DNA from: Madurella fahalii
Lineage: Eukaryota; Ascomycota; Sordariomycetes; Sordariales
NCBI GenBank assembly: GCA_029876055.1
Contig: CM056876.1
Span: 1,488,001 to 1,552,000 of the forward strand
DNA: 64,000 bases
Direction of reading: 5' to 3'
Under the pieces are notes generated by a model. It ran no database searches. It saw only the letters and a list, made by a program, of their open reading frames with translations, and was not told the DNA's origin. Below are positions 60,058 to 64,000 of this stretch, piece by piece (within the stretch, counting starts at the first letter, position 1; each line of letters starts with the position of its first letter). The position numbers and the translations under genes were made by a program.

Positions 60058-63000
60058 CTAGCCGAACCCGATTCGTCATCGCGTTCAGCGCTGCTTGTTC
60101 TCTAACAGGCAATAGTCACTTGACAATTCTCCTGCTAACCCGTCTCCATCGTGGACGCGTGTAATTGTTGAGTTTTCCCTGTGCCGAGATGAGGCAGAAC
60201 GAGAACATTTCCAAAGCTAGATGTGCGCAGCCTGCTGCGCGATCTGCCCAGATACGTCGCAAAAGTCAGGGTGCAGCACTCACTTCAGCCGAACAGAATC
60301 ACGAGAGTTGGATGCGGGGGATTGGCTCCAACTGCATTGACGATCAGGCCAGACCGGGAATTGTTGGGCTGCGGGACAGATGGGACCAGGTGACTTACAC
60401 GAAGCGTGCGGAGAAGCAGGAGGCCGCCGAGTTTTCCGGTCAAACCAATGGCTTCAGTGCGCCGAAGACGCCAAAATTTACAAACTAAAACAGCCCACCC
60501 TGCATCTTCCATGCTGACAGTGCTCTACTGGGGTGCACGGCCTGCATCTCTCAGCCTACAACCCCCAGCCCTCAAGCCACTGCGGAGCAAAACCCCGAGC
60601 CCATGACGGCGTGTGCCGCGAAGACTCACGATCCAGGGTAAGATTACCTATGTACCTACTAGGTAAAGGTATAGTGCCTAAGGTACCCTGCTCACTCGGT
60701 CTTCTGTACCTAACCTATATCTTCGGTGCAACTGTAATCGAAATGACAAAACATCGGCTCTAGAACGCGTCTGCTCCCAAAGTTTCAATGCCGCTCGTCA
60801 CCTAACCATTTCCAGGAATTGGCTTTCTTCCCTGTCATTACCTGACCCTTCCCTAATGCGCCGGAGCCAAACCGACAATTTCCAACCCGGACACGGGGCC
60901 AAATGGAACTCCGGAGGGGCTCGCCTGCCAGTAAATTGAAGAAGCAAAGTGTAAGTATGGCTTGGAATTACCTTTCGCAACGTATCCAAACATGCTTGTA
61001 TGCTATGTGCCAGCTGGTCCCTATGAGGCTCCCTGCAGGGCTCTATTGCGAGGCTGAAAGGAACTTAGGACACAGCCCAAATCCGGAGAAACCCCTATGA
61101 TTCCCATCAGGGAGCTGGTGGTTCCTCCGTGAGACCACATGTCTCTACGCCGAGCATCGTCGCAACATCCGGAATGAGCAGATCAGATGATATCTCTGGA
61201 TCTTGCCCGGCTCCGAGCCTGACCAGCATCGAGCCTGGAAGCATGCCGTATCTACCACAAAACGGCGCACTTTCCCCTCTTGCCAGTCTTCCTGGCTTCG
61301 ATATCATTGTTAATGGCGAACGAATCAACGCTCTTTTTGACAGCAACACCGACATAAGTTTTCTCCAGGCCAGCGCGGCGAGGAAGCTCCGGCTAGACAG
61401 TCGCCCCATACCATGACAAGACGGTGCAGCGATCTTAAACTATGGTTGGCCACTTGACACCAACATTGTACTCCGTCTTTACCTACGACGTCCCAGTCTG
61501 GGATACGAGGGCGGTCCATGAAATTCCAATGGGTGGAATGGGGATCACCTACTACCTCACTTGTACATCGGCCAAAAGTTGTTGCGCGGTTGAACCATTA
61601 AGGTAGGGCTGGGGTTCACCAGACCAATCATGGAGTCGTTCCTGCAGGAGCCCGATGGGGGGACCGCGTCATGTCGTGGTCCCTGCAGGGCCTCTCCGCG
61701 ATTGGCGATGCGCGGCCCGTTAGAAGAGCCGCCATGCACGAAGATGACGTCTGCCAGTAATTGACGTGGGACGAGAGCAATCGCCAGTTCCTCACGATCC
61801 CACCAGCAAGCGTGAGGGCCGCGCTCGTCATTGCTCGCCCCTTAACAGCCATGGCATGGCAGCGGCTCTACTGCTTGGGCCGCAATGCCAGCCCCAACCA
61901 ACAGTCTTTCGAGTAGCTTGACCTGATCCTCCTCAGTTACGAGTCTGAGCGGGCAGGTCCCCGGGGATATCTTTTGGAAATGCCGGAACATTCACGGACG
62001 GCTCCGGCGAGAATGGCGGCTTCGCGGCGGGCTCAACTTGGTTGTCTGACCTCGACAATACCAGTTATGATGGGAGTCTCGGAGATTATGACGACGCCTG
62101 AACATTGTTACAGCTCGCCCGCCCAATAGGCATGCTTACCGTTGCTCTGACATGTTCGTTCAACGCTGACATCCCGGGCTTCTCCAACCCTTTTCTGAAG
62201 CTAAACCAGGTGCTAGCATGGGCATGCCCGGTCAAACCGTGTTCAGCGCTGGGCAGCAGTGACAGAGGTCACCTTACATCTCTAGGTCTTTGCTCGACCT
62301 CCCACAGGCTTGCCCTCCTGGATAGCTTCGGTGTCGTTTCTCTTACCATTTAATTCTGGGGTTTTCATGCGCAATGTTCATCATATTTCCTATAATGATC
62401 GGTCTTATTGCATCGGGCGTTGAAAGCCTAGAAAGAAGGGATGATTTAGCCATCCATGAATATTGTCCCAAGGCGGATTTGTTTCGAGGGACAAGGGGTG
62501 ATGTATTTTGCAGGCGCACACATTTACGTCACCCTTAGCGGCTTTCTTGCGACCCCTTTCCTACGGATTTATCATCCGGATGCAATAACGAGAGACGGGG
62601 AGGGAGGCAGTCATGACTTTTAAATCGGAATAACTGGTTTCTACAAAGTATCATAATCTCTTGCGTACGTCTTTCCTTCTCTTTCTTAGAGTAGAAAGAT
62701 AAGTTGGTCGGACACCTCAGCATTTCATTGAGTTCACTTTACTACCTTCTGATTCTATTTCTTCCCCGGTTTCCCAATGGAGGAACGGTGGTTTCCTTTT
62801 TTTTCTTATGTTCTTCCCCCCTCCTCTTCTCTCTTCTCACCCGACGGTAGCTGCCTGAACGCTGATCCTTTTTTTATCTTTGCTCCAACTCAGTCTTGCT
62901 AGCCAATATATGTACTACCTCAGCACTACTGCTGGGGCAGTGGCAAGTATACCTCCCGGCCGACTCTCGGAGAAGCCATGTAAATCTAACGCTCTCAGGA

Positions 63001-63372
63001 AGGGCGTCAGCGCAATAAATCGACAAGCGGCGGTCTCGTACAGATGTAGGTCCCATTACAGGTTACTAATCTCTGACTACATTTAAGCAAGCAGAACTAA
63101 ATATATAGCAAGATAAAAAGGAAAGAATGCCAAACTTCCATGGCGACACACTTATTCTTGACGTGTAAGAGATACGTGTTGGCAACTTCATTCAAGAGTA
63201 TGTTGCTGAGAGGGAAAGTCATAAGTCATAAATTAGTATCCGAAGAGATGAAACCCGGGTAGGAAAGTAGGCTGGATATTCAGGAAAACTACCTAGCGGA
63301 ACATGCCCAAAATAGACCGTCATCAATGTTTATAGGTCCCCAGCGTTGAAGCAGCGGGCATACATGTTGGTT
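60058..63372. other. Spacer with degenerate coding fragments
   Basis: Besides the possible upstream exon of the minus-strand gene ending at 60057 and the retropepsin-like remnant at 60.9-61.9 kb, the sequence holds only short frames. From about 62.35 kb on it is T/C-rich and non-coding, ending as the 3' flank of the gene at 63373. Confidence 0.5.
60903..61861 (+). pseudogene. Degenerate retropepsin-like protein gene
   Basis: A frame at 61129-61416 ends with FDIIVNGERINALFDSNTDI and SFLQASAARKL. This is laid out like the N-terminal lobe of a gag-type/retropepsin aspartic protease, where VNG...ALxDSGA...SF.... is expected. The catalytic Asp is present but the following Gly is Asn. Collinear protein-like pieces continue in other frames: LTPTLYSVFTYDVPVWD (from 61457) and TWDESNRQFLTIPPASVRAA (from 61764). 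Three frames in order imply decay by indels. An ATG at 60903 with 16 codons ending at a GTAAGT donor may be the old first exon. Such domains occur in fungal host genes and in LTR retroelements; I see no reverse transcriptase or LTR nearby, so the origin is open. Confidence 0.4.
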
Positions 63373-63891
63373 TTATATGAACAACGCGTCCACAGGCTCC
63401 CAGAGCTTCTCTCCGGTCGACTTGTCTTCTCGCCACCATCGCTCTACTGAGCTGTCCCAGCGCCATTCGCTCAACTCTGTGGAGGGCATGAACGGCCGTA
63501 AAAAGGAAGAAAAGACGGACGGGTCATTCGTGGCTTCGTATTTCTTGATTAGCCTCTGCCTTTCTTGCTGCTCTGACTCGAGGAGGCGTCGTTGTCTCTC
63601 GCGGACGAGCTTGGTTGAAGTTCGTGGCAAGGCTGTCGCTGGTGTCGAGAGCGGGAGAGCCTTGGAGGGCTTTTTAGCTTGGTTTCACTGCTTCCTTGAG
63701 GCGGAGAGGTCACTTCCTACCTTCTCCTTCTCCTTCTTCTTCTTCTTGTTCTGTCCCTTGCTTCGTCCCGCGCTGACTTGTCCCGGATGCAAATCTCTGA
63801 GGTCGACGCCCCTTTGCCACTTTTTAGTAGCTGCGTCGATTTGGATTTGGATTTGGTGTGATTCTTTCCGTAACAGCTTTTTCCCTGCCAT
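63373..63891 (-). CDS. Small conserved-looking hypothetical protein
   Basis: Two exons, 63721-63891 and 63373-63669, around a 51-nt intron (donor GTAGGA, acceptor CTAAAAAG); 155 residues. Exon 1 starts MAGKKLLRKESHQIQIQIDA and ends in a Lys/Glu run. Exon 2 has a Pro/Ser linker, then a basic coiled-coil-like helix (LVRERQRRLLESEQQERQRL) and an aromatic C terminus (SEWRWDSSVERWWREDK ... LWEPVDALFI). The acceptor lies close to any branch site, so the junction is less certain than elsewhere. No domain is recognised. The aromatic end resembles the WTWD...RF segment of the orphan exon at 59.7-60.06 kb. Confidence 0.6.
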
Positions 63892-64000
63892 GCCTGTGTG
63901 TTAGTCAACAAACCTGCCGAGCTCGGTCCGCCGTGATTGTGGATTCGGACGGGGACGTGAGTCGTTACCTCGGTGGATGTCAGCCTCTGCTACGTGCGTG

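Noticed and set aside
1..64000. Telomere repeats, CRISPR arrays, rRNA and 5S rRNA genes
   Set aside because: I looked for TTAGGG runs, spaced direct repeats and the fungal 5S sequence and saw none.

Overview
The window is nuclear DNA from a filamentous ascomycete, most likely a Sordariomycete (Neurospora/Chaetomium/Podospora-like). Protein-coding genes are split by many short GT-AG introns (about 45-170 nt). The ER chaperone ends in HDEL, and several proteins are typical Pezizomycotina families (an AreA-like/DUF3295 protein, Lsb5, Rei1, an AZUL-HECT ligase). There are no prokaryotic operons, CRISPR arrays, rRNA or convincing tRNA genes. All exon junctions below were assigned by eye from splice consensus, reading frame and recalled family similarity.

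Layout. 1-251 (-) is the 5' end of an unrecognised gene that leaves the window on the left. 252-8744 is mostly non-coding and carries simple repeats and one weak small-gene candidate (1239-1382, +). 8745-10551 (-) encodes an AreA-like-domain/DUF3295 protein. 10552-30602 is a gene-poor block of about 20 kb with random-looking ORFs and one possible gene fossil (25.9-26.5 kb, reminiscent of a kexin-type S8 peptidase). From 30.6 kb the gene density rises: CHY-type zinc finger protein (30603-32892, -); a 5.4-kb spacer with a tandem GATA-motif repeat; Lsb5-like VHS/GAT protein (38285-39733, -); an unrecognised gene with a probable +1 C frameshift (about 40653-41517, +); REI1 (42080-43848, -); AZUL-HECT ubiquitin ligase (45061-49219, +); CCT5 (49721-51616, -); HBS1 (52331-54853, +); KAR2/BiP (56307-58770, +); an orphan exon (59677-60057, -); a degenerate retropepsin-like locus (about 60.9-61.9 kb, +); and a small hypothetical gene (63373-63891, -).

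Working together. The 42-59 kb interval carries five consecutive protein-homeostasis genes: 60S subunit maturation (REI1), E3 ubiquitin ligation (HECT), cytosolic folding (CCT5), stalled-ribosome rescue (HBS1) and ER folding (KAR2). They lie in a mixed -/+/-/+/+ arrangement, so they are not co-transcribed. CCT5 and HBS1 share a 714-bp divergent promoter.

Most interesting: a short intron with a weak donor inside HBS1, at the boundary between its N-terminal arm and its GTPase. Retention would give a 369-residue GTPase-less isoform ending on the branch-site TAA, recalling HBS1/SKI7 alternative splicing in other eukaryotes. Other points are very small exons (10, 12, 18 and 20 nt) in CCT5, Lsb5 and KAR2, a frame-preserving stop-free intron in the CHY gene, a tandem GATA array upstream of that gene, and two decayed protease-like loci. 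I found no clearly new multi-gene system.
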